Positions 24,687 to 34,592 are shown, counted from the first letter of the stretch. The stretch is DNA of 64,000 nt from Fimenecus sp045631225 (GCA_045631225.1 JAZQUG010000047.1:5868-69867); one strand, 5' to 3'. Numbers and translations: made by a program. Notes: generated by a model not told the origin, from the letters alone.

Positions 24687-26504
24687 ATGTGTGGAATTAT
24701 GGGTTTCACAGGTGAGAATCAGGCAACAAATGTACTTATAGATGGTTTACGTCGTCTTGAATATCGTGGTTATGATTCCTCGGGAATAGCTGTTAAAGAA
24801 AATGATGTTGTTGTAATCAAAGAAAAAGGAAGAATCAGCAATCTGCAAAAAGCTGTTGAGAAAATCGATCCACAAAGTACAATCGGAATCGGTCACACAA
24901 GATGGGCAACACACGGAATCCCTGACAAAACAAATGCACATCCTCACAAATCAATGAACGGAATTGTGACACTTGTTCATAACGGCATTATTGAAAACTA
25001 TTTAGAAATAAAAAACGAGCTTGTTGACAAAGGTTATGTATTTAATTCTCAGACAGATACAGAGGTTATTGCTCAGCTTTATGACAGTATTTTTGACGGT
25101 AATGCCATAAAAACTCTGATTAAAACTGCCGGTAAGCTAAAAGGTTCTTATGCCGTTGCTTTGCTTGTCAAAGGCTTTGATGATAAAATTTTTGCTATGA
25201 AAAAGGACAGTCCCTTGATTGTCGGTGTGGGTAATGGTGAAAACTACCTTGCTTCTGACATTCCTGCAATACTACCTTACACAAATAACTGTTACATTGT
25301 TAACGACAACGAGTTTATTGAAATAAGCAAAAACGAATTTAAGGTATATGATGAATATGGCCAGGAAAAGGAAATTACTATAAAAACCATAGATTTAAGT
25401 CCCGAAGCTGCTGAAAAAGACGGATATGACTTTTTTATGGCAAAGGAAATATATGAACAACCAACAGCTGTAAAAAACACAATTTCACCACTTATTAAAG
25501 ATAATGAAATACAGTTACCGTTTGATTTCCCTGAAAAATTTGTTGAAAAACTCGACCGAATTCACATTGTAGCCTGTGGCAGTGCATACCATGTGGGAAT
25601 GACTGCAAAATACATTGTTGAAGACATGGCGAATATTCCTGTAATGGTTGATATAGCAAGTGAATTCAGATACAGAAATCCTGTAATCGATAAAAATGAC
25701 CTTTGCATTTTCATCAGCCAGTCAGGTGAAACAGCCGACACGCTTGCCTCTTTACGAAAGGCTAAAGAGAGTGGTGCTTTTACATTATCAATTGTAAATG
25801 TGCCATACAGCACTATTGCAAGAGAAAGTGATGGTGTTATTTACACAAATGCAGGTGCTGAAATTGCCGTTGCCACAACAAAAGCTCTCTCCTCTCAACT
25901 TGCTGTTATATATATTCTCTCGACATTTTTAGCAAAAAATAAAAACAAAATAACAGATAATCAATCAAAAAACATGATTCAGAAAATTTTACAATTACCT
26001 GAAAAAATCGAATCAGCACTTAATTGCAGCGAAGCCACCCACAAGTTAGCAAAAGGCATCGCACCAAAAGAACACATTTTTTTCATTGGTCGTGGAATAG
26101 ACTATCCAATGTGCCTTGAGGGTGCATTGAAGCTTAAAGAAATCTCATACATTCATTGTGAGGGTTATGGTGCAGGTGAACTAAAGCACGGCACAATTTC
26201 ACTTGTTGAAGAGGGTACAATTGTAATCGCCATTGCAACAGATGATAATCTTTATGAAAAAATGATTTCTAATATTAAAGAAGTTCATTCACGAGGTGCA
26301 CATGTTATTGCAATTACGAAAATTGGTATGAATAATATGGAAAAAGCTGCAGATAAAGTGATTTATGTTCCCGACACATTGAAAAACCTTTCACCGTCTG
26401 TCACAGTCATTCCGTTACAGCTTCTCGCATACCATACGACAGTAGAAAAAGGCCTCGACGTTGACAAACCACGAAACCTTGCAAAAAGTGTAACTGTTGA
26501 ATAA
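24687..26504 (+). CDS. glmS: Glutamine-fructose-6-phosphate aminotransferase (isomerizing)
   Basis: 605 residues. After removal of Met the catalytic Cys1 is exposed (MCGIMGFTG). The N-terminal glutaminase domain has RWATHG and HNGII; the C-terminal isomerase has two SIS domains with SQSGETADT near 345 and GRGIDYP near 469, ending in PRNLAKSVTVE. It makes glucosamine-6-phosphate, the entry to cell-wall amino sugars. ATG 24687 with AAGGAG 8 nt upstream is clearly right. The leader is too short for a glmS ribozyme; the promoter must lie inside the divergent gene. Confidence 0.96.
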   Translation: MCGIMGFTGENQATNVLIDGLRRLEYRGYDSSGIAVKENDVVVIKEKGRISNLQKAVEKIDPQSTIGIGHTRWATHGIPDKTNAHPHKSMNGIVTLVHNGIIENYLEIKNELVDKGYVFNSQTDTEVIAQLYDSIFDGNAIKTLIKTAGKLKGSYAVALLVKGFDDKIFAMKKDSPLIVGVGNGENYLASDIPAILPYTNNCYIVNDNEFIEISKNEFKVYDEYGQEKEITIKTIDLSPEAAEKDGYDFFMAKEIYEQPTAVKNTISPLIKDNEIQLPFDFPEKFVEKLDRIHIVACGSAYHVGMTAKYIVEDMANIPVMVDIASEFRYRNPVIDKNDLCIFISQSGETADTLASLRKAKESGAFTLSIVNVPYSTIARESDGVIYTNAGAEIAVATTKALSSQLAVIYILSTFLAKNKNKITDNQSKNMIQKILQLPEKIESALNCSEATHKLAKGIAPKEHIFFIGRGIDYPMCLEGALKLKEISYIHCEGYGAGELKHGTISLVEEGTIVIAIATDDNLYEKMISNIKEVHSRGAHVIAITKIGMNNMEKAADKVIYVPDTLKNLSPSVTVIPLQLLAYHTTVEKGLDVDKPRNLAKSVTVE

Positions 26505-26520
26505 AAAAGCACACAAAACA

Positions 26521-26552
26521 AGCCTTGAGGAATCCCCCAAGGCTTTGGTTTT
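26521..26552 (+). terminator. Terminator of glmS
   Basis: AGCCTTG (26521-26527) pairs with CAAGGCT (26538-26544), extended by GG/CC, then TTGGTTTTAT. Confidence 0.75.
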
Positions 26553-26584
26553 ATACAAATATCCTATTTTGTTTATTTACTTTT

Positions 26585-26613
26585 GATTCGATTCTGCGCA
26601 CTCGCTCAGAATG
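26585..26613. repeat. Short hairpin repeat
   Basis: ATTCTG...CAGAAT around CGCACTCGCT. The phrase CGCTCAGAATGAC occurs as a small dispersed repeat in many gut Clostridia genomes; here it sits between two convergent genes and may act as the downstream hairpin of the minus-strand lipoprotein gene. Confidence 0.4.
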
Positions 26614-26651
26614 ACTGAGTTATTTTGTTTTATTGTTGATTTTGGGATAGG

Positions 26652-28052
26652 TTAATATTTATAGTAAATATTATCTAATATAAGTGCCTTACTTGACTTT
26701 TCTAAATTATCAAAATACTTTTCCCATTCTGCATCATCTGTAAACTCTTTTTCAAAGACATCTTTTTCAACAAGCTTATTATTAACAAGCTCATAAGTTG
26801 TAGCCATTACAAGTACACCCTTTTCAGTTGCACCTGAACTGACAATAATAATTGATTTACCCTTTGTATATAATGCTCCGTGCCAACCACCAAATGAACC
26901 TGCATAAATCATTTTACCGTTTGCAAATGTGTAAACATGGTATGCTCTGTCTGCTTCACAAGTGCCTGTCTGTGTAATTAATTCATCAACACCGTCTTTA
27001 TTGATGTCATAATATGTATATCCGTTCATGTATCCTTCATTTTCAATATTTTCATCATAATTTTGAGAATCATCTTCAGTCTCACTTACCCATACACTCA
27101 CATCAGAAACAACAAACTGATTTGTCTTTGAATCATAAACATAATCGACAGATGAATATACTTCCTTGTTATTCATTGAACGACTCAGAAATGAATAGCT
27201 TTCGTAATTAACATATGGTTTCTCACCATACCAACACCATGCTCGACCCTCATGAGGTGCGTAAAATCCTCCGTCGTATTCCTTGGCTACAGGATTTCCT
27301 TTTTCATCAAAAAGCATTTCATAATCTGTGTCACATACGATTTTCTCTTCAAAATTAAGCTTCTTGTTTCTGAATACAACAGTATAAGGAGCTTCAAGGC
27401 TTACCTCAAATGGTGCTTCGTCGCTGATTGTCATTTCAACAATCTTACCATTATTGATTTTGTAAATACCATTACAGTAAATACCTGCACCGCCGTTACC
27501 GCCTGTATTTGCAAGTAAAACAATTTCCTCACCTTTTTTACCGTCAAGGTCTCCTGTTGTCAGACTATGAGCTTTTTCAACCGGTATTTGTCCGTAAGAT
27601 GGAAATTCAGTATTAAGGTACATAACCTTATCCTTTGTTGTTACAAATAAATATGTCTGTTCCTCTTCCTTACCATAATCACGAACAACATATACACAAC
27701 CTAATGATGTAGGATACGGAACACTTATATCGTTATCCTTTGTAAGACCATACTTGGTGAGGTCAACTGAATTTAAATCGATAGTTTCCTTCATTATATC
27801 AAGTTTAACACTATCCTCATCAGTTGTGTCCTCAACTTCTTTTTTTGATGTTTCTTCTTGTTTTGTTGTTTCTTCATCCTTATCAGAACTTTCAACTTCC
27901 TGTGATGTTGTTTCTTCATCAACATTCTGTGAAATGCTTTCTGACGGATTTTCGTCGTTATTTACAGGCTCGTCCTTCTGACATCCTGCAAACATAAGTG
28001 TTACAAATGCAAGCGACACTGCAATAATTTTTTTGAATAATGATTTTTTCAT
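26652..28052 (-). CDS. Lipoprotein with DxNxDG repeats, paralogue 1
   Basis: 466 residues. The lipobox MFAGC gives Cys23. A Ser/Thr/Glu/Lys-rich linker (about 32-80) leads to a beta-rich domain. DINKDGVDELI and DLDGKKGEEIVL look like FG-GAP/calcium-loop motifs used in extracellular beta-propellers. The protein should be anchored on the outer face of the membrane; ligand unknown. GGAGAT precedes ATG 28052. The first 30 residues are nearly identical to those of the next gene, so the two arose by tandem duplication and then diverged. Confidence 0.65.
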   Translation of the reverse strand: MKKSLFKKIIAVSLAFVTLMFAGCQKDEPVNNDENPSESISQNVDEETTSQEVESSDKDEETTKQEETSKKEVEDTTDEDSVKLDIMKETIDLNSVDLTKYGLTKDNDISVPYPTSLGCVYVVRDYGKEEEQTYLFVTTKDKVMYLNTEFPSYGQIPVEKAHSLTTGDLDGKKGEEIVLLANTGGNGGAGIYCNGIYKINNGKIVEMTISDEAPFEVSLEAPYTVVFRNKKLNFEEKIVCDTDYEMLFDEKGNPVAKEYDGGFYAPHEGRAWCWYGEKPYVNYESYSFLSRSMNNKEVYSSVDYVYDSKTNQFVVSDVSVWVSETEDDSQNYDENIENEGYMNGYTYYDINKDGVDELITQTGTCEADRAYHVYTFANGKMIYAGSFGGWHGALYTKGKSIIIVSSGATEKGVLVMATTYELVNNKLVEKDVFEKEFTDDAEWEKYFDNLEKSSKALILDNIYYKY

Positions 28053-28103
28053 ATTTATATCTCCTTGTTTTTTAGTCTTTTGATTACATACAGAATGGCA
28101 TTA

Positions 28104-29360
28104 TCAATAGCAATACCACTCTATTGAGTCTCCGATTCTTTCATATAATTCATCTTCATACTCTAATGAAATGTTTTCGCCGCTATCAACTTTTATTATT
28201 TTGTTATTTTCCAGCTTATAAGCCTTATACCAAATTTTACTTGTTCTTACGGTTGCTTCAACAAGATGTCCGTTTACACAATATAATCCTCCTCGATAAA
28301 ATGCTTGGTCTTCCTCTAACTCACCTGCATAAACAATCCTTTCATCTTCTAATACAAATACCCGATGTTCATTTTCATACATAAATGCCGGGTTATTTGT
28401 TTTGATACTCTTCCATGTAATCAACTCATCGGTACCATCGTTATTTATATCACAATACGCATATCTGTAACCATCTTCATACACTTCTTCGCCTTCACCG
28501 GTTATCATTATATCTGTATCTATAACAACAAATTTATTATTTTCTTTGTCATATTCATATGTTGTTGTCGTATCAATATTCTTATCGGTTGTCTCTTTAC
28601 TGATGTCACACCATTCTTTTACGACAACTTCAAAATCGCCATCATTATCCACATCTTCAGGACGAATATCCCAAGCTCCTAAGCTGATATATTCCGTTGA
28701 ATCCGTTGTTGGCGTTCCGTCTTCTTCGAATTTATATGATTGCTTATCTGCATCTACAGTTTCTTTTAAATCTGTATATTTGTTTGTAATTACAAATTTA
28801 AATGGTTTTTCAGTTGTAAAACTATATCCAGACTCATCCATCTCAATTCTTTCGAATCCATTTTCCGTTATTTTATAAACTCCCGTCATCCATAAACCTC
28901 TTCCGAAAGTACTACCGACATCTATGGCAATCAAAATTTCTTCTCCGAATTCACTATCTACATTTTCAGTAAAAATTGTATAAATTGTACTTCCTAGACC
29001 ATAATCCGATATCATTTCGTATTTAATATCATCTTGAGTAGTAATAAAAAGATATGTCAATGTTTTTTCAGTAAGAAACTCTCTAACAACATAAACTGTA
29101 CCTAATGCGGTTGGATATGGAACACTAATTTCATAATCTTTATAAATATTAAATTCCGCATTTAAATCTATAGTGCTTAAATCTATGGTATTATCCATAA
29201 CAGGAAGTTTATTCGATAAACCATTTTCGTCAACTTCCTGTGAAATGTTTTCTGACGGACTTTCGTTATTTACAGGCTCGTCCTTCTGACATCCTGCAAA
29301 CATAAGTGTTGCAAATGCAAGCGACACTGCAATAAGTTTTTTAAATAATGAATTTTTCAT
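28104..29360 (-). CDS. Lipoprotein with DxNxDG repeats, paralogue 2
   Basis: 418 residues. Same signal peptide (KKLIAVSLAFATLMFAGC) and the same opening QKDEPVNN as paralogue 1, but a much shorter linker. DINNDGTDELI and DVDNDGDFEVVV are the calcium-loop-like motifs. The C-terminal part differs more. ATG 29360 follows GGAG by 7 nt; the ATG at 29366 is too close. Transcribed first of the pair, with a 51-bp gap to paralogue 1. Confidence 0.65.
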   Translation of the reverse strand: MKNSLFKKLIAVSLAFATLMFAGCQKDEPVNNESPSENISQEVDENGLSNKLPVMDNTIDLSTIDLNAEFNIYKDYEISVPYPTALGTVYVVREFLTEKTLTYLFITTQDDIKYEMISDYGLGSTIYTIFTENVDSEFGEEILIAIDVGSTFGRGLWMTGVYKITENGFERIEMDESGYSFTTEKPFKFVITNKYTDLKETVDADKQSYKFEEDGTPTTDSTEYISLGAWDIRPEDVDNDGDFEVVVKEWCDISKETTDKNIDTTTTYEYDKENNKFVVIDTDIMITGEGEEVYEDGYRYAYCDINNDGTDELITWKSIKTNNPAFMYENEHRVFVLEDERIVYAGELEEDQAFYRGGLYCVNGHLVEATVRTSKIWYKAYKLENNKIIKVDSGENISLEYEDELYERIGDSIEWYCY

Positions 29361-29599
29361 ACCCATTCTCCTTTAAATAGTTATAATAGAATTATTCTAT
29401 TACTTTAAAACGATAAATTCAATACCCTAATAGCATACACATTTAGTTTTTTTAGAAAACGGAACAAAATTCTCACATTTTTTCAACTACATATTTTCAT
29501 AGATTTGTTTTATAAAACCCATACTTTCTGACTATAATATAAATGAATTTTTTAAGTCTGCTCTTTTTTTGTACATATCATAAGTAAAGGAAGATTATT

Positions 29600-30370
29600 G
29601 TGCAATACAGCAGAGTTGAAATATGTGGCGTTGATACATCAAAAATCAAGGTTTTAAAAGAAGCAGAAAAGATAGAATTACTCAAGAAAATCAGGGAAAA
29701 TGACGATAAAAAAGCAAGGCAGAAGCTTATTGAAGGTAATCTTCGTCTTGTGTTGTCTGTGGTGCAAAGATTTTCAAACCGTGGTGAAAACCCTGACGAT
29801 TTATTTCAGGTAGGTTGCATAGGCCTTATAAAAGCAATCGACAACTTCGACACCTCCCACGATGTCCGTTTTTCCACATATGCTGTTCCCATGATTATCG
29901 GTGAAATAAGGCGATATTTAAGAGACTACAATCCAATAAGAGTCAGTCGTTCCTTAAGGGATACTGCTTACCATGCTATGCAGATTAAAGAGAGAATACA
30001 GAATACACTCGGTCGTGATGCCACTATCGAAGAAATTGCCAAAGAAATGGAAATAGAGCCTGCAAATGTCGTTATTGCTATGGAAGCTATTGTTGACCCG
30101 ATTTCGCTTTATGAGCCTGTATATTCCGATGGTGGTGATACTATTTACGTTATGGACCAGGTTGGCGGTGCAGAAAGTGATGAAGACTGGCTTTTTGAAA
30201 TTGCTGTAAAAGACGCTATAAATGAGCTTGGAAATCGTGAAAAGCAGATTCTTAATCTCCGTTTTATGCAGGGTAAAACACAAATGGAAGTTGCACGTGA
30301 AGTAGGTATAAGTCAGGCTCAGGTCAGTCGTCTTGAAAAAGGTGCAATAAAGAAAATCAAGGAATTCTGA
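29600..30370 (+). CDS. sigG: RNA polymerase sporulation sigma factor G
   Basis: 256 residues. The N-terminus VEICGVDTSKIKVL is specific to sigma-G. Region 2 has DLFQVGCIGLIKAIDNFD and RFSTYAVPMIIGEIRRYLRD; region 4.2 has QGKTQMEVAREVGISQAQVS. It directs late forespore transcription. The gene starts with GTG 29600 after AAGGAAG and is followed by the ylmC/ymxH-like gene, as in other spore formers. Upstream, 29367-29599 is A/T-rich and includes TATAAT near 29535. The forespore promoter itself cannot be assigned by eye. Confidence 0.93.
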   Translation: MQYSRVEICGVDTSKIKVLKEAEKIELLKKIRENDDKKARQKLIEGNLRLVLSVVQRFSNRGENPDDLFQVGCIGLIKAIDNFDTSHDVRFSTYAVPMIIGEIRRYLRDYNPIRVSRSLRDTAYHAMQIKERIQNTLGRDATIEEIAKEMEIEPANVVIAMEAIVDPISLYEPVYSDGGDTIYVMDQVGGAESDEDWLFEIAVKDAINELGNREKQILNLRFMQGKTQMEVAREVGISQAQVSRLEKGAIKKIKEF

Positions 30371-30414
30371 AAAATTACAAAAGCAACAGCATATTATGGT
30401 TATGAGGTGGTTTT

Positions 30415-30714
30415 GTGAACTGTTTTATAACTGATATGCGTGAAAAAGAAGTAATTAACCTAAAGGACGGATGTAGATTAGGTTCCGTCTGTGATGTGGA
30501 ATTCGACACCTGTTCAGGAAATATTGTATCATTGATTATATTCGGTAGCGGCAAGATGTTCGGACTTATGGGCAGATGTGACGATATTAAAATCTGTTGG
30601 AATGATATAAAGGTTATCGGTGATGATACTATTCTTGTTGATATCGATTTGCCGAAGGAATGCCATAATCAAACAAAAGAGAATGTACTCGACTCACTTT
30701 TTAAACACAAGTAA
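30415..30714 (+). CDS. YlmC/YmxH-family PRC-barrel protein
   Basis: 99 residues, GTG start at 30415 behind GAGGTGG. The PRC-barrel pattern REKEVINLKDGCRLGSVCDV ... IVSLII is characteristic of the YlmC/YmxH sporulation-associated family. Its molecular role is not established. Position after sigG supports sporulation expression. Confidence 0.8.
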   Translation: MNCFITDMREKEVINLKDGCRLGSVCDVEFDTCSGNIVSLIIFGSGKMFGLMGRCDDIKICWNDIKVIGDDTILVDIDLPKECHNQTKENVLDSLFKHK

Positions 30715-30719
30715 ATCAC

Positions 30720-30748
30720 TTGAAATGAAAATGTTTATGTGGTACAAT
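30720..30748 (+). promoter_or_regulatory. Promoter of zapA
   Basis: TTGAAA (30720-30725), 17 bp, TACAAT (30743-30748), 44 bp before the zapA start. Confidence 0.65.
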
Positions 30749-30792
30749 AATAAAAAGTATGCAATTTTTATTGTATCGGGGTGTAAAAGTGA

Positions 30793-31161
30793 ATGAATAA
30801 TAAAGTTAAACTTACTATTCGTGGCGTAAGCTACTATATCAATACTGATGAAAGTGTTGAATATACTGAGGAACTTGGAAGAAAAATCGACCAACGACTT
30901 TCTGACCTTCTTGATGGTGGACTTCGCCTTTCTGTAAATCAGGCTACTGTTCTTGTAGCTCTTGAGATGGCTGATGCTCTTTCAAAAACTCTTAATGAAG
31001 TTGATTCATTAAAGGAACAGATGAAAGGATATCTTGAAGACGCTTCAAAAGCTAAATCTGACAGAGATTACTATAAGCGTGAACTTGAAAGACTTAAGAC
31101 AGAGTCAAAATTCAAGGATGACCAGATAAATCTTTTTGCAAAGGCTAATAAAGATGAATAA
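30793..31161 (+). CDS. zapA: Cell division protein ZapA
   Basis: 122 residues. The N-terminal globular part (VKLTIRGVSYYINTDESVEY) and the long C-terminal coiled coil match ZapA, which bundles FtsZ at the division septum. GGGGTG lies upstream of ATG 30793. Its last codons overlap the start of the U32 gene. Confidence 0.85.
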   Translation: MNNKVKLTIRGVSYYINTDESVEYTEELGRKIDQRLSDLLDGGLRLSVNQATVLVALEMADALSKTLNEVDSLKEQMKGYLEDASKAKSDRDYYKRELERLKTESKFKDDQINLFAKANKDE

Positions 31162-33181
31162 AACAGAAATACTTGCTCCTGTGGGCAATATTGAAACCTT
31201 AAAAGCTGCTGTCCTTTCGGGTGCTGATGCGGTTTATTTTGGTTTAGGCAATTTTAATGCCCGCAGAAATGCTCAGAATTTTTCAGACGATGAAGCAAAA
31301 CAAGCAATTGAATATTGTCACAGTAGGGGTGTTAAGGTGCATATTACTCTTAACACCCTTATTAAGGATTCGGAAATAAAGGATGCTGTGAATGCAGTCA
31401 AGCATATCTGCAGTATCGGTGCTGATGCAGTTATTGTTCAGGATTTAGGTGTTGCTAAAATTGTAAAGACAGTTTGTCCCGAAATTGAAATGCACGCTTC
31501 AACACAGATGAGTGTGGGAACTCTTGAGGGTCTTTATGAACTTAAAAACCTTGGTTTTACAAGAGCTGTTTTGCCAAGAGAATTAAGTTTTCAGGAAATC
31601 AAATATCTTTGTGAGAACTCCCCTATTGACCTTGAGGTGTTTATTCACGGTGCACTTTGTATGTGTGTTTCAGGTCAATGCCTTATGAGTGCGGTGCTGG
31701 GCTCACGAAGCGGTAACAGAGGCCTCTGTGCACAACCTTGCCGTTTACCGTTCAAGGTGCAAAAAGGTACAGGACACGATTTGAGTCTTAAGGATTTATC
31801 CCTTATTGAATACATTCCTGAACTTTCCGAAATGGGTATCTGCTCTTTTAAAATCGAAGGCAGAATGAAACGACCTGAATATGTCAGCGCTGTTGTTTCT
31901 GCCTGTAAAAAGTCATTAAACGATACATACACATCACTTGTAAGAAAAGATTTGTCAGATTTGTTCAGCCGTTCAGGATTTACTGACGGATACTATGAAA
32001 ATGAACTTGGCAGAGATATGTTCGGATTCCGTGAAAAGGAAAATGTGCAGTCTGCTACAAAGGAGCTTCTCTCCAAATATGCTTCCATTTACGAAAAGGA
32101 ACAACCAAGATTTGGTGTTCATTTTATTTTCAGTGGTAAAATCGGTGAAAAGGCTACTCTTACTACAGCTTGCAACGGACAAACTGTTTGTGTACAAAGT
32201 GAAATGCTTTGCGAAGCACCTATAAACAGACCGATTTCAATTGAAAGAATCCAGGATGCACTTAATAAATGTGGCGGAACACAGTTCACTGCAGAAAATG
32301 TTGAGATCAAAGGCGAAGTTGATTATTCACTTCCTGTTTCTGCACTTAACTCAATGCGAAGAAGTGCTTTAGAATCTCTTACAGCTCTTATTTCAGGACA
32401 ATCTGAGAGAAAGCTCTGTCCACCACCAATCCCAACCAATATTCTGTCAGAAAATCAAAGAAAATATTACTGCAGATTTGACAATGCAAATCAGATTCCC
32501 GAGGACATTGATGCTGATTTGATTTTTGTACCACTTGGTACAGATGACAAAATTATTAAAGACAGAAAATACGGAGTTGAACTTCCTCACGGAATGTTCG
32601 GTAATGGTGAAAAGGTTGAAAAGATGCTTTTGGAATCATCAGCAGAAACTTGTCTTTGTCACACACTCGATGCTGTTGCAATTGCAAAAAAATGCAAGAA
32701 GAATATTGTTGGTTCCCCTTCCCTTAATGTTTTCAATTCACTTTCAATGGATGCTGTAAAACGTTTAAGAATAAATGAAGTTATCGTATCTAACGAATGT
32801 ACTGTTGAGAATTTTAAAAAGCTTTCTGCGCCTGTCCCGAAAGGAATTACAGTTTATGGTAAAATCCCACTTATGCTAACTCGTAATTGTCCTGTAAAAA
32901 ATGGCAAGACATGTGCAGAGTGCAAACGAGAAAGTGAAATCACAGACAGAATGGGTATTAAATTCCCTGTAAGATGCCATATGGGATACAGTGAAATTCT
33001 CAATTCACGACCCATTTATATGGCTGATAGACTGGGTGAAATTCCGGATTGCGATATTTTCTTTTTCAACTTCACAACTGAAACAAAGCAAGAGGTTGCA
33101 AATGTAATGAACTCATATTACAATGAAGAAAAGCCACTTGGTGAATTCACAAGAGGACTTTTATACAGAGGTGTTGAATAA
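31154..33181 (+). CDS. Peptidase U32-family protein
   Basis: 675 residues. The opening ILAPVGNIETLKAAVLSGADAVYFG is the U32 signature start; GALCMCVSGQCLMSA near 170 and GLCAQPCRLPF near 194 carry conserved Cys residues, consistent with an iron-sulphur cluster as in the RlhA/TrhP RNA-hydroxylating relatives. A C-terminal Cys cluster (NCPVKNGKTCAEC) follows near 578. It may modify rRNA or tRNA rather than cleave collagen. ATG 31154 overlaps the zapA stop. Confidence 0.85.
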   Translation: MNKTEILAPVGNIETLKAAVLSGADAVYFGLGNFNARRNAQNFSDDEAKQAIEYCHSRGVKVHITLNTLIKDSEIKDAVNAVKHICSIGADAVIVQDLGVAKIVKTVCPEIEMHASTQMSVGTLEGLYELKNLGFTRAVLPRELSFQEIKYLCENSPIDLEVFIHGALCMCVSGQCLMSAVLGSRSGNRGLCAQPCRLPFKVQKGTGHDLSLKDLSLIEYIPELSEMGICSFKIEGRMKRPEYVSAVVSACKKSLNDTYTSLVRKDLSDLFSRSGFTDGYYENELGRDMFGFREKENVQSATKELLSKYASIYEKEQPRFGVHFIFSGKIGEKATLTTACNGQTVCVQSEMLCEAPINRPISIERIQDALNKCGGTQFTAENVEIKGEVDYSLPVSALNSMRRSALESLTALISGQSERKLCPPPIPTNILSENQRKYYCRFDNANQIPEDIDADLIFVPLGTDDKIIKDRKYGVELPHGMFGNGEKVEKMLLESSAETCLCHTLDAVAIAKKCKKNIVGSPSLNVFNSLSMDAVKRLRINEVIVSNECTVENFKKLSAPVPKGITVYGKIPLMLTRNCPVKNGKTCAECKRESEITDRMGIKFPVRCHMGYSEILNSRPIYMADRLGEIPDCDIFFFNFTTETKQEVANVMNSYYNEEKPLGEFTRGLLYRGVE

Positions 33182-33182
33182 T

Positions 33183-33626
33183 ATGAAAGAGTTAAAGATA
33201 AAAAAAGTAAGAAAAAATGCAAAAATTCCGACAAGAGGTACTGTCGGAAGTGCAGGTCTTGATTTATATGCTTGTATAGATGAACCAATTACTCTTAAAA
33301 AAGGTGATACAGCAGTTATTCCTACGGGAATTGCAATCGGTTTAGATGACCCACATTATGCTGCATTTGTTTATGCAAGAAGTGGTCTCGCAATCAAGCA
33401 GGGAATCGGACTTCTCAATTCTGTCGGTGTTATTGACAGTGATTATCGTGGTGAGGTCTGTGTCGGTGTTATTAAGCAGACTGACCCTGAATATACAATC
33501 GAGCCATATGAGAGAATTGCACAGATGGTTATTGAGCCTGTTGAATTACCTGAAATTGTTGAAGTTGACAGCCTTGATGAAACTGACCGTGGTGCTGGTG
33601 GATTCGGCTCAACAGGAACAAAATAA
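33183..33626 (+). CDS. dut: dUTP diphosphatase
   Basis: 147 residues, trimeric dUTPase type. Motif 1 SAGLDLYA, motif 2 RSGLAIKQG, motif 3 GVIDSDYRGEV, motif 4 RIAQMVI and motif 5 RGAGGFGSTGTK, all in order. It hydrolyses dUTP to dUMP. ATG 33183 follows GAGGTG and lies 1 bp after the U32 stop. Confidence 0.95.
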   Translation: MKELKIKKVRKNAKIPTRGTVGSAGLDLYACIDEPITLKKGDTAVIPTGIAIGLDDPHYAAFVYARSGLAIKQGIGLLNSVGVIDSDYRGEVCVGVIKQTDPEYTIEPYERIAQMVIEPVELPEIVEVDSLDETDRGAGGFGSTGTK

Positions 33627-33637
33627 AATGCAAAATT

Positions 33638-33672
33638 AAAAGGACACTTCGGTGTCCTTTAATTATTTTTAT
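33638..33672. terminator. Bidirectional terminator between dut and the papain-like gene
   Basis: GGACAC/GTGTCC with a TTCG tetraloop (33642-33657), extended by A-T pairs; T-rich on both strands. It overlaps the last codons of the minus-strand gene. Confidence 0.85.
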
Positions 33673-34198
33673 TCTGTTTATTTACAAATTTTTCCACAAA
33701 ACCTAAGTGGTTACCTATAAAAATAAGCTTTAATTCCTTGTGCTTTGTTATATCCTTCGGGAAATACAAGGTGCTTTTCTTTTTGAGTCGCAAAACCTTG
33801 CTTTTTTGCAAAACCTCTGCCACAAACTGTGAACAGAAATACTTGTTTTTTCTTTTCAATGGAATTTTCAAAAAACAACACACAAGCCCAAGCGTTGAAT
33901 ATTTAAGTCTTTCCTTTTTTGCCTTATATGTCATAACCAATGCTTTCACATTGTTATAAGTTTTTTCAGGTACAGAAATCTCATATAATGCACAAGGGAA
34001 TGACTCTCTGCCCGGTTTTTCATATCGTCTTATACTCTCTATAAAAAAACCTTTGCCCACAAAAGTATAGAACGTATCCATATCATCTTCAAAACCGATT
34101 GAAGCATGTGTATACGGAAAACGTGTGTACCACACAAGAAATCTTGCATTATATCCCGGATAACGTGTCAATAAAACATATATTTTTTTATAATTCAT
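33659..34198 (-). CDS. YiiX-like permuted papain-fold protein
   Basis: 179 residues. PYTHASIGFEDD near 28-39 provides a candidate catalytic His and KYFCSQFVAEVLQ near 119-131 a candidate Cys, the circularly permuted NlpC/P60-like order. No signal peptide, so it is probably cytoplasmic. Substrate unknown; family members cleave amide or ester bonds. Confidence 0.65.
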   Translation of the reverse strand: MNYKKIYVLLTRYPGYNARFLVWYTRFPYTHASIGFEDDMDTFYTFVGKGFFIESIRRYEKPGRESFPCALYEISVPEKTYNNVKALVMTYKAKKERLKYSTLGLVCCFLKIPLKRKNKYFCSQFVAEVLQKSKVLRLKKKSTLYFPKDITKHKELKLIFIGNHLGFVEKFVNKQNKNN

Positions 34199-34289
34199 TT
34201 GTTTTCCTCTTATTTTAGTCTATATAACAAGTATATACTATAAGGGCTATTGATTCAACAGGCAAATGTTGGATAAAATGTTGATTAAA

Positions 34290-34532
34290 TTATTTTAACA
34301 ACTCGTACATCTCACTTGCTGACTGTTTTGTAGCGTGTTCAGTTACATTCAACACTTTATACTTTGTAATTTTTTCACCAAACTGAATTTCAAGGATATC
34401 ACCCTCTTTAACATCATACGATGCTTTCACAACTCTGCCGGCTACACTTACATGACCTGCGTCACATACTTCATTGGCAACTGTACGTCTTTTGATTATT
34501 CTTGAAACTTTTAAAAATTTATCTAATCTCAT
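34290..34532 (-). CDS. rqcP: S4-domain RNA-binding protein RqcP
   Basis: 80 residues, nearly all an S4 domain: MRLDKFLKVSRIIKRRTVAN and GHVSVAGRVVKASYDVKEGD. RqcP (YabO) helps RqcH add alanine tails on stalled large ribosomal subunits. ATG 34532 has AGGTGA upstream. Order spoVB-mazG-(HU)-rqcP matches yabM-yabN-yabO of Bacillus. Confidence 0.85.
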   Translation of the reverse strand: MRLDKFLKVSRIIKRRTVANEVCDAGHVSVAGRVVKASYDVKEGDILEIQFGEKITKYKVLNVTEHATKQSASEMYELLK

Positions 34533-34542
34533 ATTCGTCACC

Positions 34543-34572
34543 TAAAAAATAAGGGAGTCAAACTGACTCCCC
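34543..34572 (-). terminator. Terminator after the HU gene
   Basis: On the minus strand GGGAGTCA pairs with TGACTCCC (34553-34571), followed by TTATTTTTT. It would uncouple abundant HU mRNA from rqcP. Confidence 0.8.
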
Positions 34573-34592
34573 GATTTTTAACAAAAGTTTAA

